The notes: generated by a model from the letters alone, not told the origin. A stretch of DNA of 64,000 bases from JANSYL01 sp965229695 (GCA_965229695.1 OZ245921.1:2604001-2668000), one strand, 5' to 3'. Shown: positions 44,122 to 52,854, counted from the first letter of the stretch. A program made the numbers and translations.

Positions 44122-45018
44122 ATGTGTGGAATCGTTGGCCTGTTTCTGAAGGATCAGGCGCTAGAGCCAAAGATCGGGGAGATGCTGACCGACATGCTGG
44201 TCACCATGACCGACCGTGGCCCGGACAGCGCCGGGGTGGCGATTTATGGCGCGGGGCAGGCGGGGCGATCCAAACTGACGGTGCAATCGGATCGGCCCGA
44301 GGATGTGTTTCCCGGTCTGGCGGCCGCGCTTGGCACGGAGATCGGCGCGCAGGTCACGCTGGAACGCAACGATACCCATGCGGTCTTGAGGCTGCCCCCC
44401 GAACATGTAGAGGCTGCGCGGGCTGCGCTGCCCGGCATCGCGCCGGGTCTGCGGGTGATGAGCGATGGCGCCTCCATCGAGATTTATAAGGAGGTTGGCC
44501 TGCCGCGGGACGTGGCGGATCGTTTCAAACTGGGGGCGATGGGGGGCACGCATGGGATCGGCCACACCCGCATGGCGACCGAAAGTGCGGTGACGACTGA
44601 AGGCGCGCATCCGTTTTCGACCGGGGCGGATCAGTGCTTGGTCCATAATGGCTCGCTCTCGAACCATAACGCGCTGCGCCGCAAGCTGACCCGTGACGGC
44701 GTGCGCATCGAAAGCGAAAACGATACCGAAGTGGGTGCGGCCTATCTGACCTGGAAAATGCAGCAGGGCGCCAGCCTAGGGGAGGCATTGGAAAGCGCGC
44801 TGACCGATCTGGATGGCTTTTTCACCTTTGTCGTCGGCACCAAGGATGGGTTCGGTGTGGTTCGTGATCCGATTGCCTGCAAGCCCGCCGTGATGGCGGA
44901 AACCGACCAGTATGTGGCCTTTGGCAGCGAATACCGTGCGCTTGTGAACCTGCCGGGGATCGAAGATGCGCGGGTTTGGGAACCCGAGCCTGCCACCGTT
45001 TACTTTTGGACCCATTAA
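44122..45018 (+). CDS. Class II glutamine amidotransferase, MgsA/GlxB-like
   Basis: A 298-residue class II (Ntn) glutamine amidotransferase. The mature N-terminus is the catalytic cysteine of MCGIVGLF, and the GHTRMATESAVTTEGAHPF and HNGSLSNHN segments are the glutamine site. ATG 44122 is chosen because Cys2 must be exposed; the longer frame is rejected. In N-methylglutamate synthase (MgsABC) or the paralogous GlxBCD complex it supplies ammonia or an amide from glutamine or gamma-glutamylmethylamide. Followed at once by the B and C subunits and by a glutamine-synthetase-like gene. Confidence 0.9.
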   Translation: MCGIVGLFLKDQALEPKIGEMLTDMLVTMTDRGPDSAGVAIYGAGQAGRSKLTVQSDRPEDVFPGLAAALGTEIGAQVTLERNDTHAVLRLPPEHVEAARAALPGIAPGLRVMSDGASIEIYKEVGLPRDVADRFKLGAMGGTHGIGHTRMATESAVTTEGAHPFSTGADQCLVHNGSLSNHNALRRKLTRDGVRIESENDTEVGAAYLTWKMQQGASLGEALESALTDLDGFFTFVVGTKDGFGVVRDPIACKPAVMAETDQYVAFGSEYRALVNLPGIEDARVWEPEPATVYFWTH

Positions 45019-45019
45019 G

Positions 45020-45703
45020 ATGCCGAGCTATGACCTAGAGGCCCAGGGCCTGCGTGGATTGAATCAGGCGCTGCATGAGTTGGCGGGCAGCACGCCGAAT
45101 GAGCCATGGGAGGTTCAGAACCCCAAAGGCAGCCACGCGATTGCGGTGGCGCTGGACGCGCCCATTGATGTCACGGTGAAGGGCTCCACCGGCTATTACT
45201 GCGCGGGCATGAACAAGCAGGCCACCATCCGCGTCGCCGGATCGGTCGGGCCGGGTGTGGCGGAAAACATGATGTCCGGCACTGTGATCGTGGAGGGCGA
45301 TGCGAGCCAATATGCCGGGGCCACGGGCCATGGTGGGCTCTTGGTGGTCAAGGGCAATGCCTCGAGCCGCTGTGGGATTTCGATGAAGGGCATCGATATC
45401 GTGGTGCATGGCAATATCGGGCATATGTCGGCCTTTATGGGCCAGGCGGGCACGCTGGTTGTCTGCGGTGATGCGGGCGAGGCGCTGGGCGATAGCCTTT
45501 ATGAAGCGCGGCTTTTTGTGCGCGGATCGGTAAAAAGCCTGGGTGCAGATTGCATCGAGAAAGAGATGCGGCCCGAGCATTTAGATCTGCTTGCCGATCT
45601 TTTGGCGCGCGCGGAATGCGACGCCAAACCGGAAGAGTTCCGGCGCTATGGCTCGGCCAGGCAGCTTTACAATTTCGATATCGACAATGCCGCGGCCTAT
45701 TGA
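45020..45703 (+). CDS. GXGXG-domain subunit, MgsB/GlxC-like
   Basis: A 227-residue protein made almost entirely of the glutamate synthase C-terminal-type beta-helix, rich in the G-x-x-G-x-x-x-G pattern (GSVGPGVAENMMSGTVIVEG, GATGHGGLLVVKGNASSRCG, IGHMSAFMGQAGTLVVCGDA). It is a scaffold subunit between the amidotransferase and FMN-binding subunits. The start ATG follows the mgsA-like stop by one base. Size fits MgsB. Confidence 0.9.
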   Translation: MPSYDLEAQGLRGLNQALHELAGSTPNEPWEVQNPKGSHAIAVALDAPIDVTVKGSTGYYCAGMNKQATIRVAGSVGPGVAENMMSGTVIVEGDASQYAGATGHGGLLVVKGNASSRCGISMKGIDIVVHGNIGHMSAFMGQAGTLVVCGDAGEALGDSLYEARLFVRGSVKSLGADCIEKEMRPEHLDLLADLLARAECDAKPEEFRRYGSARQLYNFDIDNAAAY

Positions 45704-45713
45704 GGAGGGGATG

Positions 45714-47057
45714 ATGAGCGAGCAAGACCCAACCATCCCGCGCACCGCCCCGATCCAATCCGCGACCTTTTCAAACCCGATCAATGCCGAAATTCGCCGC
45801 GCGGCGGCGACCGGGATTTACGACATCCGGGGCGGCGGGGCGAAGCGCCGGGTGCCGAATTTCGACGATCTGGTGTTTCTGGGGGCCTCGGTCAGCCGCT
45901 ATCCTTTGGAAGGGTATCGGGAGACCTGCGGCACCAATGTGACGCTTGGCACGCGCTTTGCGAAGAACCCGATCGAGCTGGATATCCCGATCACCATCGC
46001 GGGCATGAGCTTTGGCGCGCTGTCGGGCCCCGCCAAGGAGGCGCTGGGCCGCGGCGCGACGCTGGCGGGCACCTCGACCACCACGGGTGATGGTGGCATG
46101 ACGCCCGAGGAACGGGGGCATTCCGACAAGCTGGTCTATCAATACCTGCCCTCGCGCTATGGCATGAACCCCGATGATCTGCGCAAGGCGGATGCGATTG
46201 AGGTTGTGGTGGGGCAGGGGGCCAAGCCCGGCGGCGGCGGTATGCTGCTGGGCCAAAAGATCGACGACCGGGTGGCCGAGATGCGGACCTTGCCCAAAGG
46301 CATTGATCAGCGCAGCGCCTGTCGCCACCCCGACTGGACGGGCCCGGATGATCTGGAGATCAAGATCCTGGAATTGCGCGAGATTACGGGCTGGAAAGTC
46401 CCGATCTATGTGAAGGTTGGGGCAACGCGGCCCTATTTTGACACGGCGCTGGCGGTGAAATCCGGGGCCGATGTGATCGTGATCGACGGGATGCAGGGCG
46501 GCACGGCGGCGACGCAGGATGTGTTCATCGAGCATGTCGGCATCCCGACCCTGGCCTGTATCCGACCCGCGGTGAAAGCGCTGCAAGACCTGGGCCTGCA
46601 TCGAGAGGTGCAACTGGTGGTCTCGGGCGGTATTCGCACCGGCGCGGATGTGGCCAAGGCGATGGCCTTGGGGGCCGATGCTGTGAGCATTGGCACGGCG
46701 GCGATGGTGGCCCTGGGTGACAATGACCCGAAATACGAGGCCGAATATCAGGCGCTGGGCACCACGGCGGGCGCTTATGATGATTGGCATGAGGGGTTGG
46801 ACCCCGCGGGCATCACCACCCAAGACCCGGCCCTGGCTGGGCGGCTTGATCCGATCGAAGGCGGGCGGCGGCTGCGCAATTACCTCAAAGTCCTGACACT
46901 GGAGGCGCAGACCTTGGCGCGCGCCTGCGGACATAATCATTTGCACAATTTGGAACCAGAAGACCTCTGCGCGCTTACGATGGAGGCAGCGGCGATGGCC
47001 CAAGTGCCTTTGGCGGGCACCGATTGGTATCCGGGCAAGCCTGGATCGGGCTACTGA
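45714..47057 (+). CDS. FMN-binding glutamate synthase-type subunit, MgsC/GlxD-like
   Basis: A 447-residue TIM-barrel protein of the glutamate synthase central/FMN domain. ITIAGMSFGALSGPAKEALG, GTSTTTGDGGMTPEERGHSD and DGMQGGTAATQDVFIEH are the flavin and 2-oxoglutarate region, and VSGGIRTGADVAKAMALGADAVSIGTA the phosphate-binding end. A C-x-x-x-C-type cysteine pair is not obvious. ATG 45714 is preferred to the ATG three bases earlier from spacing to GAGGAGGGG. It forms the reductive core of an N-methylglutamate or glutamate-type synthase. Confidence 0.9.
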   Translation: MSEQDPTIPRTAPIQSATFSNPINAEIRRAAATGIYDIRGGGAKRRVPNFDDLVFLGASVSRYPLEGYRETCGTNVTLGTRFAKNPIELDIPITIAGMSFGALSGPAKEALGRGATLAGTSTTTGDGGMTPEERGHSDKLVYQYLPSRYGMNPDDLRKADAIEVVVGQGAKPGGGGMLLGQKIDDRVAEMRTLPKGIDQRSACRHPDWTGPDDLEIKILELREITGWKVPIYVKVGATRPYFDTALAVKSGADVIVIDGMQGGTAATQDVFIEHVGIPTLACIRPAVKALQDLGLHREVQLVVSGGIRTGADVAKAMALGADAVSIGTAAMVALGDNDPKYEAEYQALGTTAGAYDDWHEGLDPAGITTQDPALAGRLDPIEGGRRLRNYLKVLTLEAQTLARACGHNHLHNLEPEDLCALTMEAAAMAQVPLAGTDWYPGKPGSGY

Positions 47058-47089
47058 TCGTTTGGGATGACAGAAGGGGAGATCACGCA

Positions 47090-48424
47090 ATGACCACAGA
47101 CCTGGCAAGTTTCGCCGCCGACCGCGGTGTGAAGTATTTCATGATCTCTTTCACCGATCTGTTCGGCGGGCAGCGGGCCAAGCTTGTTCCCGCTCAGGCG
47201 ATTGCTGAGATGCAGGTCGAAGGTGCAGGGTTTGCTGGGTTTGCCACCTATTTGTATATGACACCGGCCCATCCCGATATGCTGGCTGTGCCCGACCCCA
47301 ACAGCGTGATCCAACTGCCCTGGAAGCCGGAGGTTGCCTGGGTCGCTGCCAACCCGGTGATGGAAGGCGAAGAGGTCGCGCAAGCCCCCCGCAATGTGCT
47401 GCGCAGGTTGATTGGTGAGGCCGCCGCCCAGGGCCTGCATGTGAAAACTGGGGTGGAGGCGGAGTATTTCCTGCTGACCGCCGATGGCTCGGAAATCTCG
47501 GATGAATACGATACGGCGGCCAAGCCGTGCTACGATCAGCAGGCGGTGATGCGCCGCTATGAGGTGGTGCGCGAGATTTGCGATTACATGCTGGATTTGG
47601 GCTGGGGCCCGTATCAGAACGACCATGAGGATGCGAATGGCCAGTTCGAAATGAACTGGGAATTTGACGACGCCCTGGCCACCGCCGACAAGCATTCCTT
47701 TTTCAAATTCATGACCAAATCGGTGGCCGAAAAACACGGGTTCCGCGCGACCTTCATGCCGAAACCGGTGGAGGGGCTGACCGGCAATGGCTGCCACACC
47801 CATGTGTCGGTCTGGGATGCCCCTGGGGAGGGGGCCCAGACCAATGTCTTTGCCATCGATCCGACACCGGGCAGCGCCACGTCAGAGCTGGGCCTGTCAG
47901 AGCAAGGCCGCGCCTTTTTGGGTGGGATCATGAAACACGCGGCGGGTATGGCGGCGATCACCAATCCGACGGTTAACAGCTACAAACGCCTGAACGCGCC
48001 CGTGACGCTATCGGGGGCCACCTGGGCGCCGAACACGGTGACTTGGACGGGCAACAATCGCACCCATATGGTGCGCGTGCCGGGGCCCGGGCGGTTCGAA
48101 TTGCGCCTGCCCGATGGTGCTGCAAACCCCTACTTGCTGCAGGCAGTGATTATCGCGGCGGGGCTGGATGGGTTGGCCAAGGATGCTGATCCGGGCAAAC
48201 GCTATGACATCGACATGTATGCCGAAGGCCATAAGGTGCGCGGCGCGCAGAAGCTGCCTCTAAACATGCTGGATGCGTTGCGGGCCTATGACAAAGACAG
48301 CACTTTGAAGGCGGCGATGGGGGCGGCGTTTTCGGACGCGTTCCTGAAGCTGAAGCATCAAGAATGGACCAGTTTCGTGTCGCATTTCAGCCGGTGGGAA
48401 AAGGACCATACGTTGGATATCTGA
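47090..48424 (+). CDS. Glutamine synthetase family, GmaS/GlnT-like
   Basis: A 444-residue GlnA-fold ligase. The N-terminal FMISFTDLFGGQRAKLVPAQAI, the metal-site GVEAEYFLLT and QNDHEDANGQFEMNW, the ATP-binding NGCHTHVSVWD and the NRTHMVRVPGPGRFELRLPDG segment follow glutamine synthetase order. The shorter size and the neighbours point to gamma-glutamylmethylamide synthetase (GmaS), which makes GMA from methylamine and glutamate. No N-methylglutamate dehydrogenase genes (mgdABCD) are adjacent, so a GlxBCD-GlnT type function is the alternative. Confidence 0.88.
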   Translation: MTTDLASFAADRGVKYFMISFTDLFGGQRAKLVPAQAIAEMQVEGAGFAGFATYLYMTPAHPDMLAVPDPNSVIQLPWKPEVAWVAANPVMEGEEVAQAPRNVLRRLIGEAAAQGLHVKTGVEAEYFLLTADGSEISDEYDTAAKPCYDQQAVMRRYEVVREICDYMLDLGWGPYQNDHEDANGQFEMNWEFDDALATADKHSFFKFMTKSVAEKHGFRATFMPKPVEGLTGNGCHTHVSVWDAPGEGAQTNVFAIDPTPGSATSELGLSEQGRAFLGGIMKHAAGMAAITNPTVNSYKRLNAPVTLSGATWAPNTVTWTGNNRTHMVRVPGPGRFELRLPDGAANPYLLQAVIIAAGLDGLAKDADPGKRYDIDMYAEGHKVRGAQKLPLNMLDALRAYDKDSTLKAAMGAAFSDAFLKLKHQEWTSFVSHFSRWEKDHTLDI

Positions 48425-48460
48425 TGCCGCGTCGCATCATTTTCTATACTGCGATGGATC

Positions 48461-48486
48461 ATTCATTATAATTTGATCTAATGAAT
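48461..48486. promoter_or_regulatory. Palindrome upstream of flavin reductase
   Basis: ATTCATTA (48461-48468) and TAATGAAT (48479-48486) form a perfect 8-bp inverted repeat with a 10-nt spacer, 36 bp upstream of the flavin reductase ATG. The core TCATT...AATGA resembles the weaker arm of the palindrome at 62315, but the spacing differs from the TTATTTAT-N6 class, so I treat it as a separate, possibly related, operator. Confidence 0.5.
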
Positions 48487-48521
48487 GTGGGCGTTACCCT
48501 CTGCCTGGAACGGAGGATGAT

Positions 48522-49037
48522 ATGAACGCGCAAAACCCAATTTCTTGGACGACGCCGGATATGGCCGATCTGCGCCGCTCGCTGGGGTGCTTCCCGACGG
48601 GGGTTGCGGTTGTGACCGCCCGTGGCCGGGGCGGTGCGCCGATTGGGGTGACGATCTCGTCCTTTAACTCGGTCTCCTTGGACCCGCCGTTGATCCTGTG
48701 GAGCTTGGCGCTTCAGGCCGCGAGTCTGGATGATTTTCGCGCCGCCGGGCATTTCGCGGTCAATGTGCTGTCACAAAGCCAATCAGATCTGCCGCGCGTG
48801 TTTTCGAGCCCCGTGGAAGAGCGCTTTGACGGGTTGGATTGGCACAGCGGTCATGGCGGTGCGCCGATCCTGGACGCGTCTGCAGCCGTGTTCGAGTGCC
48901 GGACTTATGCGCGGCATGATGGTGGCGATCATGAGATCTTTTTGGGTGAGGTGCTGCGCCATGGGCATCGCGATGTTGCGCCGCTGATCTTTGCCAAAGG
49001 GCAGCTTTCGACCCTTGCCGAACGCGCCGCCGCATGA
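48522..49037 (+). CDS. Flavin reductase (HpaC-like)
   Basis: A 171-residue split-barrel flavin reductase: LRRSLGCFPTGVAVVTARG, then PIGVTISSFNSVSLDPPLILWSL and HFAVNVLSQSQSDL are the FMN-binding strands. Such proteins use NAD(P)H to give free reduced flavin to two-component monooxygenases. It starts 10 bp after GGAGG and its stop overlaps the next gene (ATGA). No FMNH2-dependent oxygenase component is adjacent, so its partner is unknown. Confidence 0.9.
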   Translation: MNAQNPISWTTPDMADLRRSLGCFPTGVAVVTARGRGGAPIGVTISSFNSVSLDPPLILWSLALQAASLDDFRAAGHFAVNVLSQSQSDLPRVFSSPVEERFDGLDWHSGHGGAPILDASAAVFECRTYARHDGGDHEIFLGEVLRHGHRDVAPLIFAKGQLSTLAERAAA

Positions 49038-50020
49038 TCCGTGCCGCCGTTTCGGGCTATGGCTGGTGGGGACGGCATCTGGTGGGCCGGCTTTCGGCGC
49101 TGGATCGCTATGAACTGACAGGTGTCTATGCGCCCGAGCTTGCCGCCGCTGCCAAGGCCGATGGCCGCTATGTTTATCCGAGCTTTGAGGCGCTTTTGGC
49201 CGATGACGCTGTCGAGGCGGTGATCCTGACCAGCCCGAACGATCAGCACGAGGCGCAATCGGTTGCCGCCGCCCAGGCGGGCAAACATGTGTTTTGTGAA
49301 AAGCCACTATCGCTGACGGCGGACAGCGCACAGCGGATTTTGGAGGCGACCAAAGCGGCGGGTGTGGTCTTGGGCGTGGGCCATGAGCGGCGCTTTGAAC
49401 CGGCGATGCAACGTGTCGCGCAGATGGTGGGCAGGGGCGCGCTGGGCACGGTGATGCATGTGGAGGCCGCCTTTAGCCATGACAAGCTGGCCGGGCTGCC
49501 GAAAGACAATTGGCGCACCAAACCGGGTTTGGCCCCGGCGGCGGGGATGACCGGGATGGGCATCCATCTGACCGATTTCATGATTTGGATGTTTGGCCCA
49601 GTGGCGACCGTTCAGGCAGTGACCACGGATCGGTCGCTTGGCTGGGACACAGGTGATGTTGTGACGGTGCAATTGCGGTTCAAGGCGGGGATGACCGGTA
49701 CTCTATCGGCGATCCTGAACACACCGCATTTCATTCGCTATCACGTATTTGGTTCCAATCAATGGGCTGAGGTGCGCAATGACACTCACCCCGACACGCC
49801 GGGTGGCCAGGCGCATTTGACCCTATCGCAGACGGGCCAAGACCTGCATGTGGAAAGCTTTCCCTGGACCGACGCAGTGGTCGATAACCTGATCGCCTTC
49901 GCCGATGCGGTTGCGGGCCACGCGCCTTATCCGTTCAGCGACCTGCAACTGGTGCACAATATCGAGGTGCTCGAGGCCATCGCGGCCTCGGCCAAAAGCG
50001 GGGAAACCGTGCGGCTTTAG
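49034..50020 (+). CDS. Gfo/Idh/MocA-family oxidoreductase
   Basis: A 328-residue NAD(P)-dependent oxidoreductase. It has a short Rossmann start (AAVSGYGWWGRHL), the KHVFCEKPLSLT motif with the catalytic lysine (EKP, about residues 92-96) and the GIHLTDFMIWMFGP segment with the active-site histidine. It acts on sugars or related polyols or carbonyls. Translationally coupled to the flavin reductase by overlap. Convergent with, and overlapping by 4 bp, the following cupin gene. Confidence 0.9.
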   Translation: MIRAAVSGYGWWGRHLVGRLSALDRYELTGVYAPELAAAAKADGRYVYPSFEALLADDAVEAVILTSPNDQHEAQSVAAAQAGKHVFCEKPLSLTADSAQRILEATKAAGVVLGVGHERRFEPAMQRVAQMVGRGALGTVMHVEAAFSHDKLAGLPKDNWRTKPGLAPAAGMTGMGIHLTDFMIWMFGPVATVQAVTTDRSLGWDTGDVVTVQLRFKAGMTGTLSAILNTPHFIRYHVFGSNQWAEVRNDTHPDTPGGQAHLTLSQTGQDLHVESFPWTDAVVDNLIAFADAVAGHAPYPFSDLQLVHNIEVLEAIAASAKSGETVRL

Positions 50021-50424
50021 ATCAGCGAGTGATTGGCGCTGTCGAGGTATTCCACGGTGGTAAAGCACAGCACTGTGCCACCGATATTTTCCAGATCATG
50101 GGTCATCGATTCACCCGCGCCAAACTTGAAATGTTTGGTGGTGCCGATCTGGTAATCAACCTCGGCTACGGTGCCGTCACCATAGCGCGAGCGGGCTTTC
50201 CCAGGGGTGGTGGCAACCCAGAAGTAATCAAGCACGTGGGTGTGGAAGGGCAGGCGGTCGCCGGGCTGCATTTCGATCAACCAAACGCGCGCCCGGTCGC
50301 TTTCGCTGACCAGGGTGGAGCCGACCTGACCGTTGCTGTTGGCGGTGCGAAGTTCCTCCAACAACTCGGGCGTCCAATGTGGCCCGCTGAAGGCATCGGT
50401 GGTTTTTTCGGCGGCTTGGGACAT
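50017..50424 (-). CDS. Small cupin protein
   Basis: A 135-residue single cupin barrel: WLIEMQPGDRLPFHTHVLDYFWVATT holds the metal-ligand histidines, and FKFGAGESMTHDLENIGGTVLCF follows. ATG 50424 (after TGGAGGATGCA) is preferred to 50439. It is divergent from the FAD monooxygenase, and both share the palindrome at 50449-50470. It may be a dioxygenase, isomerase or binding protein of the same pathway; the sequence does not decide. Confidence 0.75.
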   Translation of the reverse strand: MSQAAEKTTDAFSGPHWTPELLEELRTANSNGQVGSTLVSESDRARVWLIEMQPGDRLPFHTHVLDYFWVATTPGKARSRYGDGTVAEVDYQIGTTKHFKFGAGESMTHDLENIGGTVLCFTTVEYLDSANHSLI

Positions 50425-50448
50425 TGCATCCTCCATCACTCTCGCTTT

Positions 50449-50470
50449 TTATTTATAGAATGATAAATAA
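50449..50470. promoter_or_regulatory. TetR-type palindrome, cupin/monooxygenase promoter
   Basis: TTATTTAT (50449-50456) and ATAAATAA (50463-50470), a perfect inverted repeat with a 6-nt spacer. It is between divergent starts at 50424 and 50495. One of six related sites in 50-62.5 kb; the TetR regulator at 53343 is the presumed reader. Confidence 0.75.
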
Positions 50471-50494
50471 GAAGAGGGAAGGCCAAAGATAGGG

Positions 50495-51691
50495 ATGGCA
50501 GGCATGGGACGACGAGCGGCGGTTGTTGGTGGGTCGATTGGCGGGTTGTTTGCGGCGGCGGCCTTGCGCAAAGCCGGGTGGGAGATCGTCGTGCATGAAC
50601 GTGTGGGCGTGCCCTTGGCCGGGCGCGGCGCGGGGATTGTGACCCATCCTGAGTTGATCGCGGCGCTAGAGCATGTGGGGGCGGACACCTCGGAACTGGG
50701 GGTGCAGGTGCATGAGCGTGTGGCCTTTGACCGCGATGGTGGGCGGCATGTGACACTGCCTTATCCGCAGGTCGTGACCTCTTGGGATCGGATGTATCAG
50801 ACCCTGCGCAAGCTGATCCCCGATGCGCAATATCGCTTGGGCGAGGCGCTGGAGAGTTACGAGGATGACGGGGCCGGTGTGACCCTGCGTTTTGCCGATG
50901 GGGCCGAGACGCGCGCGGATGTGGTGATTGGCGCTGATGGGTTCCGGTCTGCCGTGCGGGCCCAGATGCTGCCCGAGGTGCAGCCGGCGTTTTCGGGCTA
51001 TGTGGTCTGGCGCGCCCTGGCACCGGAGGCTGAGCTGGATGCCGAAATGCGCGAGCGGATGTTCGGTGTGTTTGGCCTGTATCTGCCGCATGGCACGCAG
51101 ATCATTGGCTATCCGATTGCCGGTGAAAACAACGACCTGCGGCCTGGGCATCGGCGCTATAACTTTGTGTGGTATGTGCCGGTTCCCGAAGGTGGGTTGC
51201 AGGATATGTTGACCGATGCCACCGGCCAGCATCACGCGGTTTCGATCCCCCCGCCTTTGGTGCGCGAAGAGGTGGTCGCGCGCGCCGAGGCGATGGCGGC
51301 CGAGGTCTTGCCGGATGTATTCACTCATGTGCTGGAAAAGAGCGAACGGCCCTTTTTCACGCCGATCTACGACCATCTTTCGCCGGTCTTTCACCAGGGT
51401 CGGGTGGCGCTGTCGGGCGATGCGGCTTGCGTGGCGCGGCCCCATGTGGGGATGGGCGTGACCAAGGCGGCCGAGGATGCCTTGGCCTTGGCCCGGCATC
51501 TGTCGGAGGGGCCGGTGGAGGCGGCGCTGGCGGGCTACTCGGCCGAGCGGGTGCCCGCCGCGCGCGCCGCCTTTGAACGGTCGCAGCATCTAGGCGGGCA
51601 TATGTTTGCCGCGCCGGAAAACACCGATGGGCGGTCGAACCCGAATGTCGATGAAATCCTGCGCCTAACGGCGGTGGCTGAGTTTCCTTGA
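50495..51691 (+). CDS. FAD-dependent aromatic monooxygenase
   Basis: A 398-residue class A flavoprotein monooxygenase. The N-terminal dinucleotide motif is VVGGSIGGLFAAAALRKAGW; the DG motif is VVIGADGFRSAVR; the GD motif is RVALSGDAACVARPHVGMGV. The ARPHxxxGxxKAxED ending of the third motif is close to that of 2,6-dihydroxypyridine-type hydroxylases, so a hydroxylated N-heterocycle or phenol is a plausible substrate; this is inference. It uses NAD(P)H and O2. A TetR-type palindrome precedes it. It ends at a GC-rich hairpin shared with the convergent cyclase gene. Confidence 0.9.
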   Translation: MAGMGRRAAVVGGSIGGLFAAAALRKAGWEIVVHERVGVPLAGRGAGIVTHPELIAALEHVGADTSELGVQVHERVAFDRDGGRHVTLPYPQVVTSWDRMYQTLRKLIPDAQYRLGEALESYEDDGAGVTLRFADGAETRADVVIGADGFRSAVRAQMLPEVQPAFSGYVVWRALAPEAELDAEMRERMFGVFGLYLPHGTQIIGYPIAGENNDLRPGHRRYNFVWYVPVPEGGLQDMLTDATGQHHAVSIPPPLVREEVVARAEAMAAEVLPDVFTHVLEKSERPFFTPIYDHLSPVFHQGRVALSGDAACVARPHVGMGVTKAAEDALALARHLSEGPVEAALAGYSAERVPAARAAFERSQHLGGHMFAAPENTDGRSNPNVDEILRLTAVAEFP

Positions 51692-51697
51692 ACCGTT

Positions 51698-51717
51698 GGG
51701 GGCGGGCGGCCGCCCCC
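51698..51717. terminator. Bidirectional terminator hairpin
   Basis: GGGGGCGG (51698-51705) and CCGCCCCC (51710-51717) form an 8-bp stem with a GCGG loop in the 35-bp gap between convergent genes, suitable to end transcription from both sides. Confidence 0.6.
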
Positions 51718-51726
51718 GCGGCCTGC

Positions 51727-52683
51727 TTATTTGATCGCCTGGGGGTTGATGGGTGACCCCGCTGCGCCCGGGATATGCAGGGGCGGGGCAGTGAACAGGA
51801 ATTCATAGATCCCATCCTCGGCGCAGTCTTCGGCCAGTTCTTTCACATAGAAGATCTCTCCCATGGAAATGCCGATGGCGGGGATCACGACCCAGTGCCA
51901 GGGCTGATTGGCCTCATCCGTTTCATTGGGCCGAACCTCGCACCCCCAGGTATCGGCGCAGATCGCGGCGATGTCTTTGTCTTTGATCCAGCGCGCGGTC
52001 TCAAAAGACAGGCCAGGCGCATCGCCGCCTGCGTAACCTGTCCAATCTCCGGCGGCCAAGCAGCGTTCCTGATGACCGGTGCGCACGATGACAAAATCGC
52101 CGCGCCCGATTTTAACACCCTGCGCCTCGGCGCAGCCATCGAGATCGGCATTGGTGATCGGGTAGCCATCCGCGAGGCTATCGAGACCCTTCCAGCGGGC
52201 GATATCCAGCAGCACACCCCGGCCTACCATCTTGTCGCGCACATGTTCGATGCCCAGACGCTTGGCGCCGTTCACGGTCACGTCGGTGGCGGGGTAGCCG
52301 TTATACATCTTGTCATCGAGGAAGATGTGGCACAGCGCATCCCATTGGGTGGAGCCCTGGCAGGGCAGGTTGATGGCATCATCGGCATAGCGCAGATAGG
52401 CCCGCCCATCGCCATCCTGTTCGCCGGTTACGGCATCGGTGCCGGTGGCCAGCATTTGATGGATCATGTTCCAGCGCCCGCCAAAAAGCCCGGATTGAAT
52501 CTTTTCTTTCAGGTTCAGGCCCAGGGCAAAGCTTTTGCCTTTTTTGACTAGGCCCGCCGCCGCGACGATATCGGCGGGGGTCACGTTGTTCAGCGTGCCG
52601 ATCTGATCGTCATCGCCCCAACGGCCCCAATTCGAAAGCTCTTTCGCGGTCTCGTAAATCTCCTGACGGGTTAGTTTTGCCAT
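51727..52683 (-). CDS. Cyclase-family (kynurenine formamidase-like) hydrolase
   Basis: A 318-residue member of the cyclase family (PF04199 type), metal-dependent hydrolases of amides and lactones. The usual HxGTHxDxPxH signature is changed to CQGSTQWDALCHIF: the Asp and last His remain, but the first histidine positions are replaced. Later segments GVLLDIARWKGLDSL, GDFVIVRTGHQERCL and the C-terminal HWVVIPAIGISMGEIFYVKELAEDC are well kept. It could open a ring after hydroxylation. A palindrome lies 27 bp upstream of its start. Confidence 0.85.
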   Translation of the reverse strand: MAKLTRQEIYETAKELSNWGRWGDDDQIGTLNNVTPADIVAAAGLVKKGKSFALGLNLKEKIQSGLFGGRWNMIHQMLATGTDAVTGEQDGDGRAYLRYADDAINLPCQGSTQWDALCHIFLDDKMYNGYPATDVTVNGAKRLGIEHVRDKMVGRGVLLDIARWKGLDSLADGYPITNADLDGCAEAQGVKIGRGDFVIVRTGHQERCLAAGDWTGYAGGDAPGLSFETARWIKDKDIAAICADTWGCEVRPNETDEANQPWHWVVIPAIGISMGEIFYVKELAEDCAEDGIYEFLFTAPPLHIPGAAGSPINPQAIK

Positions 52684-52709
52684 GACGCCCTCCCTCAGCG
52701 GTCACTTCC

Positions 52710-52731
52710 TTATTTATCGATTGAAAAATAA
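52710..52731. promoter_or_regulatory. TetR-type palindrome, cyclase side
   Basis: TTATTTAT (52710-52717), spacer CGATTG, AAAAATAA (52724-52731): one mismatch to the consensus TTATTTAT-N6-ATAAATAA. It lies 27 bp upstream of the cyclase start. Confidence 0.65.
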
Positions 52732-52781
52732 CGCGCGCGGACTGTCAATCGAAACCCATGCGCCGGGCGGTCACGACAAAG

Positions 52782-52803
52782 TTAATGATCATCCGATAAA
52801 TAA
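52782..52803. promoter_or_regulatory. TetR-type palindrome, OsmC/tetR side
   Basis: TTAATGAT (52782-52789), spacer CATCCG, ATAAATAA (52796-52803): right arm perfect, left arm 6 of 8. It lies 52 bp upstream of the OsmC gene that leads into tetR, so the regulator may control itself. Confidence 0.55.
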
Positions 52804-52854
52804 CTGCTAAGCCAGAGACCAAGCTTTGGCATTCAGGATGGGGACCAGCGGGAC

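Noticed and set aside
45771..47108. 445-codon minus-strand frame opposite the MgsC-like gene
   Set aside because: Antisense shadow in high-GC DNA; the plus-strand product has full family motifs.
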